Shown piece after piece: positions 16,943 to 25,648 of a DNA stretch of 64,000 bases (its first letter is position 1; every line of letters starts with the position of its first letter). Where the stretch lies: contig CAWAMN010000002.1 in assembly GCA_963783235.1 (NCBI GenBank), positions 1,364,001 to 1,428,000 on the forward strand, in the 5' to 3' direction. Under the pieces are notes generated by a model. The model was not told the origin of the DNA. It did no database searches and was given only the letters and a program-made list of their open reading frames with translations. The position numbers and the translations under genes were made by a program. The DNA comes from Thiohalomonas sp963783235. Lineage in GTDB: Bacteria; Pseudomonadota; Gammaproteobacteria; Thiohalomonadales; Thiohalomonadaceae.

Positions 16943-18792
16943 GCCGTACTCAGCAGTCGCTGGCTATACTCGTTGTCCCCGGACGTGGTCAGTACCAGGT
17001 ACTGCTGCGCGCGCGTCATCCCCACGTAAAGCAGCCGTGCATCGTCCTGCCGGCGCTCCTCCTTCGTTCCCAACTGCCCGACTCCCATGATGATCACCCG
17101 GGGAAATTCCAGTCCCTTGCTACTGTGGATGGTCAGTAGCGTTACGCTATCCTCTCCGGGACGGTAGGCCGCTTTAGTCTTTTTCGAATCCAGAAGGGCG
17201 TGGGAAATAGCTTCCTTGCCGAGGCGCACCGCTAGCTGCCGGCCCTGGTAGGTAGCCCCATAGAGTATGGCGATGTCGCCCAAGGGTATGCCCTGTCTTT
17301 GCCATTTCTTCAGACACCGCACCGTGTACTCAACTTCATTCGAGAGAGAGTCGAATTGCCGTACAGCAGGGGGCGGTCCATGGGTACCGGCGGCCTCGGG
17401 CTTGATGAGCGGAATATGGTCCTCGTCGGCACTTTGCGGATCCAGGTACTCCCGGGCGAACGCATAAGCGAAACTCAGGATCTCGCGAGTGTTGCGATAA
17501 TTGAGCCGCAGCACCGTGGTTCGACCCCGTGCCTGCACACCCACGCTGGAGAGGCTGAAGCCAAGGCCGGAGTGCTTCTTGTAAATCGACTGCGCATCGT
17601 CGTAGAGGAGCAGCAGAGAGTCCGACTCCGGGTCCACCATCTGCACCACCAGCTTTAGCCACTCCGATTCGAAGTCATGGCCTTCGTCGATGAGCAACGC
17701 ACCATACTGCGCCCGTGGAATATGGCCTTTGTCGACGGCTTCGATGACGCTCTCCACCTGGCGATCGAAATAGGGTGCATCCGACTCGAAAACATCGACG
17801 TGGTAGGTCTTGAGCTGTTCGCCGCACCAGTCGTGGAAGTGATAAACCTGGACCTGCCCGCCGATACCTTTGCTGGAAATGAAGGCGCGCAGTTTGGCCG
17901 CGAGCGTAATGTTGAAGCAGAGCACCAGAATGGGCTTACCCATGGCCTGCGCCAATTGCAGGCAGCGGTAGCCAAGGATCAGCGTCTTTCCCGAGCCGGC
18001 CACCCCGTGTATTACGCGATGGCCTTCGCCCAAGCTGCGCGCCAGCTGCTCCTGCTGGATGTCCATGATCTTTACGATATCCGGGAGCGCCTCCTCCATC
18101 TCCGAGGCGTCGTCAGCGTCGGGTGCAAAAAGGTCCACCTGGGCATCGTCCGATATGCGGATCTCGGGGAAAAGATGCCAGCGAATCCGATCGATTTCCG
18201 GGAGCGTCAGGGTCCCCCCGAAATGGTAATTGAACATCCCCCAAAGCTGTTCCTGAAAAGTCTCGGCATCCGCACTTTCGGTCATCTCATCCTGATAGAT
18301 GACTAAGTGGTCCGGCAGCAGTCCTTCGCGGTGCTCGTCCGGAATTGCCTTCTGCATCTGCTTGCGGGTGACGTTGGTAAACACCACGCCCCAGCCGTAG
18401 GGCATGATCAGGTTACCCTGGTATCGCCCCTCCTTCTCACAAAGCAGCGGGTCGCGCTGCAGCTTCGCGATCACCCCGTAGGCGCACTGGCGAACCTGCT
18501 CCAGAGGGTGGGGCTTGGTCACCAATCCGACGTCGGTCAACAGCGAAACGCTGGCCTTACTCATCTTCTTGAGATTCGCCGGCTTCCAGTCTTTTACCTC
18601 CAGAAAAAGCAGACCCCGAGAAGGGTGAAGAACGATGAAATCGGGATACCGCCGCTTGCGCCCGACCGGGATGTTGTACCAGACGAGGTAATCGTCTTCC
18701 AGCAGCGCCTCGAGACGGCGGGCGAAGCGCTTCTCGCCCGAGGTCATTCGGCCCAGGGTCTGACGGTTAAGCGGCGGAATGATCTCTGCCAT
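16939..18792 (-). CDS. NERD nuclease-like domain fused to UvrD-type helicase
   Basis: 617 residues from ATG at 18792. The N-terminal part (about 14-130) matches the NERD domain (RRYPDFIVLHPSRGLLFLEV with the D...E-V-K residues). A UvrD/Rep-like superfamily I helicase follows: Walker A GVAGSGKTLILGYR near residue 265, LLIDEGHDFESEWL (DEGH), LNYRNTREIL, then the C-terminal motifs TIHSSKGLEFPRVIIMG and LYVGMTRAQQYLVL. NERD-helicases are often found in defence regions and probably process DNA. The role here is inferred from the neighbourhood. Confidence 0.85.
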   Translation of the reverse strand: MAEIIPPLNRQTLGRMTSGEKRFARRLEALLEDDYLVWYNIPVGRKRRYPDFIVLHPSRGLLFLEVKDWKPANLKKMSKASVSLLTDVGLVTKPHPLEQVRQCAYGVIAKLQRDPLLCEKEGRYQGNLIMPYGWGVVFTNVTRKQMQKAIPDEHREGLLPDHLVIYQDEMTESADAETFQEQLWGMFNYHFGGTLTLPEIDRIRWHLFPEIRISDDAQVDLFAPDADDASEMEEALPDIVKIMDIQQEQLARSLGEGHRVIHGVAGSGKTLILGYRCLQLAQAMGKPILVLCFNITLAAKLRAFISSKGIGGQVQVYHFHDWCGEQLKTYHVDVFESDAPYFDRQVESVIEAVDKGHIPRAQYGALLIDEGHDFESEWLKLVVQMVDPESDSLLLLYDDAQSIYKKHSGLGFSLSSVGVQARGRTTVLRLNYRNTREILSFAYAFAREYLDPQSADEDHIPLIKPEAAGTHGPPPAVRQFDSLSNEVEYTVRCLKKWQRQGIPLGDIAILYGATYQGRQLAVRLGKEAISHALLDSKKTKAAYRPGEDSVTLLTIHSSKGLEFPRVIIMGVGQLGTKEERRQDDARLLYVGMTRAQQYLVLTTSGDNEYSQRLLSTA

Positions 18793-19015
18793 TAAAAAAT
18801 CCCTATGCTTCCATTCCTGCTTTCGGAAACGCCTTGTATGAATTCGGCTCACTGAAGCCTTTGGTGAGCACAGCCAAGGCCCGGTATCCAAGGGACCAAG
18901 CCTTGGCTACGCTACCACTCCAGAGCCCAACCCGCACCCACAAATCCCTGCCCAATCCGACTCGGGAGGAAAGCCCGACGCTAAAATACGTGTTCCAAAT
19001 TCGTATCCACCCGGG

Positions 19016-19076
19016 TAGGAGCGGCGCGTCGCCGCGATAGCGTCGGCAATCGCCCCGGCGCGGGGCTCCTACCAGA
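19016..19076. repeat. REP-like hairpin
   Basis: GTAGGAGCGGCGCGTCGCCG and GCGCGGGGCTCCTAC form an inverted pair of the same family as the repeats at 2149 and 12913. It sits in the 18793-19225 gap. On the minus strand next to the Mrr stop there is a short protein-like stretch (REYDLAELILIGPSS), too little to call a gene. Confidence 0.55.
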
Positions 19077-19225
19077 AGCCAGGATTCGGATATGGGCGTG
19101 ACTGGATACCATTTCGGAGCATCTATTTTAGGTCTCTGAGAGCTGGGCCCAATTAGAATCAGCTCTGCCAGGTCATACTCGCGAGTTAAAGGAATGCGAC
19201 CCTTTCTCGATGGTTAACATAACCT

Positions 19226-20212
19226 CTACGCCGGCCAGTAAAACCGCTTCAGGGGCACGAGGCGCTGAGTTTCGATATCCATTTTGTCGTACTGCTCCAG
19301 CATGGCTTCCACGAGGTCTTCGATGTCCATCAGAGTGAGCGGGATATTGGCACGCTCCGCCTCGTAGTACGCGTCCTTGGAGAATCCTCCCGTACTGACA
19401 TACAGACCTTTATCCTCCGGGTGTCGACCGCCGAGGAAGCTGCGGATGGCTTGGGAGCCCATGGTCGTGCCGGGGCGGTGTTTTACCTCGACAACGATGC
19501 GCGGGTTTTCGAAACCGAATCCGTCGGGAGAGGCCACAATATCCTTTCCGCGATCGGCTCCCCGAGCGGAAACCCGCGTTCGGTAACCCATGCTGCGCAA
19601 CAGTCCCGCCACGAGTTCCTGCATCTCCTCCCAGTCGAGGCTGTTGACCTGGTCTTTCACGAACTCGAGCGCCTGGGCCTCGATATCCTTAAGGATCTCC
19701 TCGTCCTGGGTCTCCTCCTCCGCCGGGGCCGTCGGCCGCGGCTCCCCTTTCAATGCCCGCTCCACATCCCTGGCCGCTTCGTCGTTCACTTGGAAAAGGG
19801 TGCTGATGGCACCAAGGCTGTTCTTTGCGGCTACCGACAAATCGTCGCGGGAGATCTCCCCCTCCCATTTTACCCGCCGGATATTGGGTAGCTCCTCTAT
19901 GATGTCTGGGGAATAGATGTGAGAACTCGCGATGGTGCCGACGAGGTAGACCCTTCGCGAAGGATCATACGTCAGAACGCGATTTCCCTCGGCCATTTCA
20001 TTAACAAACCGAAACAGCTGACCCACCGCATGTGCCGCCTTCGCTTTGCTGGCGTCGGGGTTGTGTTTGAAGTACTCGGAAGCGATTTCATCGCGTGAGC
20101 TGAACCGACTGAGGTCTCCCAACTTATGCCAGCCGATGGCGACGATGGACTGCTCCTTGAATGTATCGAAGTGAATGCCACCCCTTGCCGCTGCAACTTT
20201 CCACATTTTCAT
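19226..20212 (-). CDS. Mrr-type restriction endonuclease
   Basis: 328 residues from ATG at 20212, with AGGAGC upstream. The N-terminal domain (about 1-110, WKVAAARGGIHFDTFKEQSI) looks like a modified-base-reader or EVE/PUA-like region; that is tentative. The C-terminal Mrr_cat domain is clear: ELVAGLLRSMGYRTRVSARG, then ADRGKDIVASPDGFG, IVVEVKHRPGTTMG and LYVSTGGFSKDAYYEA, with the D...E-V-K nuclease residues. The gene begins 89 bp inside abiEii, in another frame, so it belongs to the AbiE operon. Confidence 0.85.
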   Translation of the reverse strand: MKMWKVAAARGGIHFDTFKEQSIVAIGWHKLGDLSRFSSRDEIASEYFKHNPDASKAKAAHAVGQLFRFVNEMAEGNRVLTYDPSRRVYLVGTIASSHIYSPDIIEELPNIRRVKWEGEISRDDLSVAAKNSLGAISTLFQVNDEAARDVERALKGEPRPTAPAEEETQDEEILKDIEAQALEFVKDQVNSLDWEEMQELVAGLLRSMGYRTRVSARGADRGKDIVASPDGFGFENPRIVVEVKHRPGTTMGSQAIRSFLGGRHPEDKGLYVSTGGFSKDAYYEAERANIPLTLMDIEDLVEAMLEQYDKMDIETQRLVPLKRFYWPA

Positions 20213-21083
20213 GTTTGGCCTGCTCCTTGTTGTCGGCACAACTGTCCAGTTTATCCACCTTGCTCACAAAAAAGCGCTCACTCCAAAGTTCCAGACTCTT
20301 CTTTTCGAGCGGGCGCAGAAAGCGCTTCACGTCTTCGGCTGCATCATGCCAGTCGATTGCCCCGATCTTCTCTTTGAGCATCTGCACCATCCACTCTCGA
20401 TCGAGCTTCAACTTCTCTCCCTGCCATGGCCCATACTGAACCAGCGCGTTCTCGAGCAGCGACAAATCGGGTGTCACGCCCCGGGCGATATACCAGGTGA
20501 AGTCGTACCAGTCCCTGCCTTTCAGGTAATCACGGCACAACAGTGCGTGCAGCTTCAAGGAAAAATTGCTGCTGAGATCCTGATGGCACACTTCGTAATC
20601 CACCGGAAAGTTGAGATAGCTGTATTCGAACCCCGAGCCTTGCGGCGGGTTGTTATCGATCTCCAGCTTGATCTTCAGCTTCTTTCCCGGCTGGCCATTC
20701 ATGAACGCCAAGTTCAATTGGTTGGCAATGGAATTGTCTTTGATTAGTGCGGCGCGAATGGCGCCTTCCATGTGTGCTTTGTCCAGAACCTCCGGGGCGA
20801 TTCCGAATTCCTTGCAGGTCTCTTCCAAAACATCGAGAAAAGGTTTCCACGAGAACGCCGGATCCGGCTCCTTCAGGATAAAATCGATATCCTCGGAAAA
20901 GCGCGGCAGGCCGTGGAGAATCCGCAGGCTGGTCCCGCCCTGAAAGACCGCCACCTCGAAGAAGCCGGCACGCCACAAGGCAAACAGCAGGATTTCCTGC
21001 ACGATCTCCTTCAGCGCGTTCTCCTCCTCCAGGGGATCGAAGACCTTGTATTCCTTTAAACGCTTTTCGATCAGGTCAATCAT
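20124..21083 (-). CDS. abiEii: AbiEii-type nucleotidyltransferase toxin
   Basis: 319 residues from ATG at 21083. The catalytic motif FQGGTSLRILHGLPRFSEDI followed by DF (residues about 45-65) and the later LHALLCRDYLKGRDWYDFTW are diagnostic of the AbiEii/COG2253 nucleotidyltransferase family, the toxin half of type IV AbiE systems that abort phage infection. It overlaps abiEi by four bases (ATGA). Its C-terminal 30 codons are overlapped by the mrr gene, so the tail after the conserved LRPLEKKSLELWSERFF may be less constrained. Confidence 0.9.
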   Translation of the reverse strand: MIDLIEKRLKEYKVFDPLEEENALKEIVQEILLFALWRAGFFEVAVFQGGTSLRILHGLPRFSEDIDFILKEPDPAFSWKPFLDVLEETCKEFGIAPEVLDKAHMEGAIRAALIKDNSIANQLNLAFMNGQPGKKLKIKLEIDNNPPQGSGFEYSYLNFPVDYEVCHQDLSSNFSLKLHALLCRDYLKGRDWYDFTWYIARGVTPDLSLLENALVQYGPWQGEKLKLDREWMVQMLKEKIGAIDWHDAAEDVKRFLRPLEKKSLELWSERFFVSKVDKLDSCADNKEQAKHENVESCSGKGWHSLRYIQGAVHRRHRLA

Positions 21084-21733
21084 TCCAGCCCCAGCGCCCT
21101 TAGTAGCTCTTCGATGAACTCCCGCTCCCGCTTGCCCTTATACACCTCGCGCATCGGGGTGATCTCCGCCGATGTTGTCCTCATCAGGTACTCTTCATCG
21201 ATGCGCAAACCTTCCAGGAGGAATCCCAACCCCTGCCACGGCAACTTTCTTAGATAGACGAGATCCATCAGGGCCCGCATCGGCCTCGCGACCAGCGCTA
21301 CCTGCCCTTTCAGCACTTCTCGGGACACCGCCTCCAGAAAATAACCCGGGCGCACCGTCATGCGCCGAAATTCGAAACTGCCCAGCCGCTCGTGCCCATA
21401 GGTCACTGACTTCCCCGTGGCGGTGGCGCTCAGTGCGCTGCGCACGGCCTCAGGGATCCAGCCGTGGAAGGCCAGCGCCGTCTCCGCAGTGACATAGCTG
21501 CCCGGCATGATCTGTTGTGCCACGACAAAGGGGTGGACCGGCGCCCCCCGCAGTTCGTTAGCCAGCACGTAGAGCCCCCGCTTGACCCGCAGCAACTCGC
21601 CGGCCTTGAGCGCACGGTTCACCAGGCCATAGCGGCTCTGGTCACTGCCTCCGATCAGGCGCGCTAACTGCCGGTCGGTAAGGACGCGATCGCCCCGGCC
21701 TTCGGTGATAATCTGCCTTGCCAGTGGTGTCAT
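21080..21733 (-). CDS. abiEi: AbiEi antitoxin and repressor
   Basis: 217 residues from ATG at 21733, with GGGGG close upstream. An N-terminal winged helix (ARLIGGSDQSRYGLVNRALK, GELLRVKRGLYVLA) is followed by the AbiEi_4 core (IMPGSYVTAETALAFHGWIP, MRALMDLVYLRKLPW). AbiEi proteins block the AbiEii toxin and bind inverted repeats in their promoter. Such repeats are present just upstream (21771-21821). Confidence 0.9.
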   Translation of the reverse strand: MTPLARQIITEGRGDRVLTDRQLARLIGGSDQSRYGLVNRALKAGELLRVKRGLYVLANELRGAPVHPFVVAQQIMPGSYVTAETALAFHGWIPEAVRSALSATATGKSVTYGHERLGSFEFRRMTVRPGYFLEAVSREVLKGQVALVARPMRALMDLVYLRKLPWQGLGFLLEGLRIDEEYLMRTTSAEITPMREVYKGKREREFIEELLRALGLE

Positions 21734-21770
21734 CGGTGGCCCCCATAGGTTCTAGGGAATTGTTCCGGAA

Positions 21771-21891
21771 ACTTCCAACATTTGGAAGTATTGAGAATAA
21801 ATTTGCACTTCGCCTATTCTCGTAGTTATCTACTGTGCTTTTTGCCGGCATTTGCGGGTCACGATACGTATACAGTAGTCGGCTACTGTAT
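21771..21891. promoter_or_regulatory. Palindromes in the abiE divergent promoter region
   Basis: Three inverted repeats occur: ACTTCCAA-CAT-TTGGAAGT (21771-21789), GAGAATA (21793-21799) with TATTCTC (21815-21821), and a perfect 9-4-9 palindrome ATACAGTAG-TCGG-CTACTGTAT (21870-21891). The first lies 38 bp upstream of abiEi and is the likely AbiEi operator. The last lies nearer the divergent small gene. Confidence 0.6.
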
Positions 21892-21996
21892 TGCGTCTCT
21901 CCCGAAAAGATAGTAATGTAAGGGCACCACATGCCGGTGGTCGGTTTCCCGCATCGGGGAAAGCGTCTGTGTGAGAGACAGGAGGAGTCCCGGCTG

Positions 21997-22221
21997 ATGA
22001 ACATCACGCACCAGACCATCCATATCCAATCCGCTATCGCTGTGAATGTCGGTGACCACGGGGTACAGCACAGCAGAGCAGCAGTCCGACTGCTGTTGGA
22101 CCAAATCGAGTCCAGCACAGGCTCGGCCGAAGAGAAGGCCGAGGCAAAAAGTCGGCTGCAGAGCTTCCTTGCCCATCCGCTCGTGGCGGCCGTGGTAAGT
22201 GGAGCTGCGAGCGCCGGCTGA
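21997..22221 (+). CDS. Small hypothetical protein, divergent from abiE
   Basis: 74 residues if started at ATG 21997, nine bases after GGAGGAG; a longer in-frame start at 21931 has no good ribosome-binding site. The N-terminus is beta-prone (NITHQTIHIQSAIAVNVGDH), the rest a charged helix ending FLAHPLVAAVVSGAAS. No family was recognised. It lies 34 bp before the half-length S subunit gene and may be the first gene of the restriction operon. Confidence 0.5.
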   Translation: MNITHQTIHIQSAIAVNVGDHGVQHSRAAVRLLLDQIESSTGSAEEKAEAKSRLQSFLAHPLVAAVVSGAASAG

Positions 22222-22255
22222 CCCGACCCCGATACTTAAGCTACCTGGAGCCGGG

Positions 22256-22864
22256 ATGCAAACGACACATGGAAATCTGCCGGTAGAACGTTTAGGCGAA
22301 GTCGCCGGGATCCGTAGCGGCCATCCGTTTCGAACCAAGCCGAAGCACAGCCCCGAAGCGGGGGAATACTACGTCCTGCAACTCAAGGATGTTCAAAAAG
22401 ACGGCATCCGCGATCTCGACTCGGCGGGCCGCGTCGAGATCGACGACAAACCGTTCCCCCAACCGCTCGAGCGGGGCGATGTCCTGTTGCGGGCTCGCGG
22501 TGGTTACTACTACAGCGCCCTGTTCGATATCGATATGCGGAACGTGGTCGCCGCCGGCCAGTTCTTCATCCTGAGCCCGGACCGGGCGCGGCTCGACCCG
22601 GAGTACCTCGCCTGGTACCTCAACGAGCCGCCGGCCCAAGGATACCTGGACAGTCACCAGAGCGGTAGCAACATCCCCATGGTCGCCAAGCGTACCGTCA
22701 GTGAACTGTCCCTTCCCCTGCCCCCACTGGAGGTGCAGCGGAAAATTGCCGCCGTTCACCAGTGCTGGCTGGAAGAGAAACGGCTGACTGAACAACTACT
22801 TAGCAACCGCGAACAGATGGTTCGCGGCATTTGCCAACAGATTATCAGCGGGAAGACCCAATGA
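22256..22864 (+). CDS. Half-length type I restriction specificity subunit (HsdS-like)
   Basis: 202 residues from ATG at 22256. One target-recognition domain is visible (VERLGEVAGIRSGHPFRTK, then ISGKT-type conserved ends; SGSNIPMVAKRTVSELSLPL and PLEVQRKIAAVHQ are the typical closing segments). Full HsdS proteins carry two such halves; a single half would have to dimerise. The stop overlaps the hsdM start by four bases. A complete HsdS is encoded downstream of hsdM, so there are two S-type genes around one M gene. Confidence 0.8.
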   Translation: MQTTHGNLPVERLGEVAGIRSGHPFRTKPKHSPEAGEYYVLQLKDVQKDGIRDLDSAGRVEIDDKPFPQPLERGDVLLRARGGYYYSALFDIDMRNVVAAGQFFILSPDRARLDPEYLAWYLNEPPAQGYLDSHQSGSNIPMVAKRTVSELSLPLPPLEVQRKIAAVHQCWLEEKRLTEQLLSNREQMVRGICQQIISGKTQ

Positions 22865-24414
22865 ACGCCATCAACGACCTGACCAAAGCCGATGCGGTAA
22901 AGCAGGATGTCATCAACAAGGCCGTCTGGCGCGCCTGCGACACCTTCCGCGGCACCATCGATGCCGGCAGCTATAAGGACTTCGTCCTCACCATGCTGTT
23001 CGTGAAGTACCTGAGCGACGTCTGGCAGGACCACTACGACGAGTACCAGCGCGAGCACGGCGACCACCCGGAGCTCATTGAAGAGCTGATGAAGAGTGAG
23101 CGCTTCGTGCTGCCGCCCAAGGCCCACTTCCAGTACCTGTACGAACACCGCTACGAGCCGGGCAACGGCGAGCGCATCGACAAGGCGCTGCACGCCATCG
23201 AGGAGAGCAACCTCGGTAAGCTGCGTGACGTGTTCCAGGACATCAGCTTCAACGCCAACAAGCTGGGCGAGGAGAAGCAGAAGAACGACCTGCTGCGCCA
23301 CCTGCTGGAGGACTTCGCCGTCGAGGCCCTGGACCTGCGCCCCTCCAAGGTGGGCAAGCTGGATATCATCGGCAACGCCTACGAGTTCCTGATCAAGAGC
23401 TTCGCCTCCAGCGCCGGCAAAAGCGCCGGCGAGTTCTACACCCCGCCGGAGGTCTCCGAACTGATTGCCGAATTGGTGGAGCCGCGGGAGGGCGACGCGA
23501 TCTGCGACCCGGCCTGCGGCTCCGCCTCGCTGCTGTTGAAGTGCGGGCGCCAGATCAAGAAGCACTACAACGGCTCCAAGAAGTACGCCCTCTACGGCCA
23601 GGAGGCGATCGGCTCCACCTGGGCGCTGGCGAAAATGAACATGTTCCTCCACGGCGAGGACAACCACCGCATCGAGTGGGGCGACACCCTGCGCAACCCC
23701 AAGCTGCTCGACAGCGACGAGAGCCTGAAGCACTTCAACGTGGTGGTGGCCAATCCCCCCTTTTCGCTGGAGAAGTGGGGCCACGACCAGGCTGCCCACG
23801 ACCCCTTCGGTCGCTTCCGCCGCGGCCTCCCGCCCAAGTCGAAGGGGGATTACGCCTTCATCCTGCACATGATCGAGACCCTCAAACCGGCGGTGAAGAA
23901 CCACCCCGGCGGCCGCATGGGCGTGGTGGTACCCCACGGAGTCCTATTCCGCGGCTCCAGCGAAGGCAAGATCCGCAAACAGCTGGTGGACGAAAACCTG
24001 CTCGACGCGGTGATCGGCCTGCCGGAGAAGCTCTTCTACGGCACCGGCATCCCCGCCGCGATCCTCATCTTCAGAAAGAAGAAGGTGGACGAGAACGTCC
24101 TGTTCATCGACGCCAGCCGCGAATTCACCCCCGGCAAAAACCAGAACCAGCTCTCCGACGAACACATCGCCCGGATCGTCGCCACCTGCCAACAGCGCGA
24201 GAACGTCGACAAATACGCCTACCTCGCCGGCCGCAAGGAGGTTGCCGAGAACGACTACAACCTCAACATCCCGCGCTACGTCGACACCTTCGAGGAGGAG
24301 GAGGAGATCGACCTGATGGCTGTGCGCGAAGAGCGTGAGAAGTTGAAAAAGCAACTCGCCAAGCTGGAAGAGAAGATGGAGGGGTATCTGAAGGAGTTGG
24401 GTTATGATTCCTGA
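22861..24414 (+). CDS. hsdM: Type I restriction-modification methyltransferase subunit HsdM
   Basis: 517 residues from ATG at 22861. The N-terminal HsdM helical domain (FRGTIDAGSYKDFVLTMLFV) precedes the N6-adenine methyltransferase core with SAM-binding motif ICDPACGSASLLL near residue 217 and catalytic NPPF near residue 298. The end is a long charged coiled coil (REEREKLKKQLAKLEEKMEG). With an S subunit it methylates adenine at the recognition site. It overlaps the following hsdS by 11 bp. Confidence 0.95.
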   Translation: MNAINDLTKADAVKQDVINKAVWRACDTFRGTIDAGSYKDFVLTMLFVKYLSDVWQDHYDEYQREHGDHPELIEELMKSERFVLPPKAHFQYLYEHRYEPGNGERIDKALHAIEESNLGKLRDVFQDISFNANKLGEEKQKNDLLRHLLEDFAVEALDLRPSKVGKLDIIGNAYEFLIKSFASSAGKSAGEFYTPPEVSELIAELVEPREGDAICDPACGSASLLLKCGRQIKKHYNGSKKYALYGQEAIGSTWALAKMNMFLHGEDNHRIEWGDTLRNPKLLDSDESLKHFNVVVANPPFSLEKWGHDQAAHDPFGRFRRGLPPKSKGDYAFILHMIETLKPAVKNHPGGRMGVVVPHGVLFRGSSEGKIRKQLVDENLLDAVIGLPEKLFYGTGIPAAILIFRKKKVDENVLFIDASREFTPGKNQNQLSDEHIARIVATCQQRENVDKYAYLAGRKEVAENDYNLNIPRYVDTFEEEEEIDLMAVREEREKLKKQLAKLEEKMEGYLKELGYDS

Positions 24415-25648
24415 AGGTTGGGTTCCAACTGAACTAGATGCTCTAGCCTCATTTAGCTCCGGCGGAACGCCCAGTAAGCAAAAGCAAAAATTCTGGGGCG
24501 GAGAATTTCCGTGGATCTCAGGCAAGGATCTGAAATCGCATTATTTGGAAAATAGTATCGACACGCTTACTGATGAAGGATTCAGTATTGCAAAAAAAGC
24601 ACCGAAAGGAGCCTCTCTCATCCTTGTAAGAGGCATGACGCTACATAAGGAGTTTCCGGTTGGTTATGCCACAAGAGAGGTGGCGTTCAATCAGGATCTT
24701 AAGGCATTGATTCCGAGCAAAGGAGTCAATGGGCTGTATCTATCTTATCTACTGGTAGGTAATGCCACCTACATCAGACAACTTGTCTCTGTAGCGGGAC
24801 ATGGAACAGGTCGGATCGACACAAGTAGCCTGAAAAAATTTCCTGTTAACAAGCCTCCATTGGCTGAGCAAACAAAAATCGCCTCCATCCTCTCCACTTG
24901 GGACAAGGCCATTGAAACCGCCGAAAAACTGATTGAGAACAGGCGCAGTCAGAAAAAGGCGCTGATGCAGCAGTTGTTAACCGGAGAAAAACGGTTCAGT
25001 CAGTTCGTCTCTTCAAGAGAGCTAACCAAAAACAAATGCGGGGAGATCCCCAAGGACTGGCAGTTCGTGCACGTCGAGCAGATCGCAAAGCAGGTATCGG
25101 AACGAAATTCCGACTCCCGCGATTACCCCGTTTTGTCATGCACGAAGTACGAGGGCTTCGTTGATTCACTGAAATACTTCAAAAAGAAAGTATTCAGCAA
25201 CGACACCTCGACCTACAAGGTGGTCGCACGAAATACCTTTGCTTTCCCTTCCAACCATATCGAGGAAGGTTCAATCGGTTACCAGGACATCTACGACCAC
25301 GGGCTTGTGAGCCCCATCTATACGGTCTTCAAGACGAACGACAAAGTCCATGACGGTTACTTGTACAAGCTGCTCAAGACCGAACATTACCGGCAGATTT
25401 TTGCCGCTCAAACCAATGCGTCAGTAGACAGGCGCGGCAGCCTTCGGTGGAACGAATTCAAAAAGATCCAAGTTCCGCTTCCGTCACTCAGTGAGCAGGA
25501 AGCGATCTCGAACGCGATTGATGCCGCGGATAAGGAAATGAAGAATCACCAGGAGCAGCTGGAAAATCTCCAGCAGCAGAAAAAAGCCCTGATGCAACAA
25601 CTCCTCACCGGCAAGCGGCGCGTAAAGGTTGATAAGGAGGCAGCTTGA
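24404..25648 (+). CDS. hsdS: Type I restriction-modification specificity subunit HsdS
   Basis: 414 residues, two target-recognition domains separated by conserved helical spacers. The repeated spacer ends are clear: RSQKKALMQQLLTGEKRF near residue 190 and QQQKKALMQQLLTGKRR at the C-terminus. HsdS sets the bipartite DNA target of the complex. The coding sequence is less GC-rich than hsdM, particularly in the first domain, as usual for specificity genes that are often exchanged. Confidence 0.95.
   Translation: MIPEGWVPTELDALASFSSGGTPSKQKQKFWGGEFPWISGKDLKSHYLENSIDTLTDEGFSIAKKAPKGASLILVRGMTLHKEFPVGYATREVAFNQDLKALIPSKGVNGLYLSYLLVGNATYIRQLVSVAGHGTGRIDTSSLKKFPVNKPPLAEQTKIASILSTWDKAIETAEKLIENRRSQKKALMQQLLTGEKRFSQFVSSRELTKNKCGEIPKDWQFVHVEQIAKQVSERNSDSRDYPVLSCTKYEGFVDSLKYFKKKVFSNDTSTYKVVARNTFAFPSNHIEEGSIGYQDIYDHGLVSPIYTVFKTNDKVHDGYLYKLLKTEHYRQIFAAQTNASVDRRGSLRWNEFKKIQVPLPSLSEQEAISNAIDAADKEMKNHQEQLENLQQQKKALMQQLLTGKRRVKVDKEAA

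Noticed and set aside
18793..19225. Possible gene remnant next to the Mrr gene (REYDLAELILIGPSS)
   Set aside because: Too short and without a start codon; could be chance.
22756..23937. 393-codon open frame antisense to hsdM
   Set aside because: Shadow; low-complexity Val/Leu/Gln composition.
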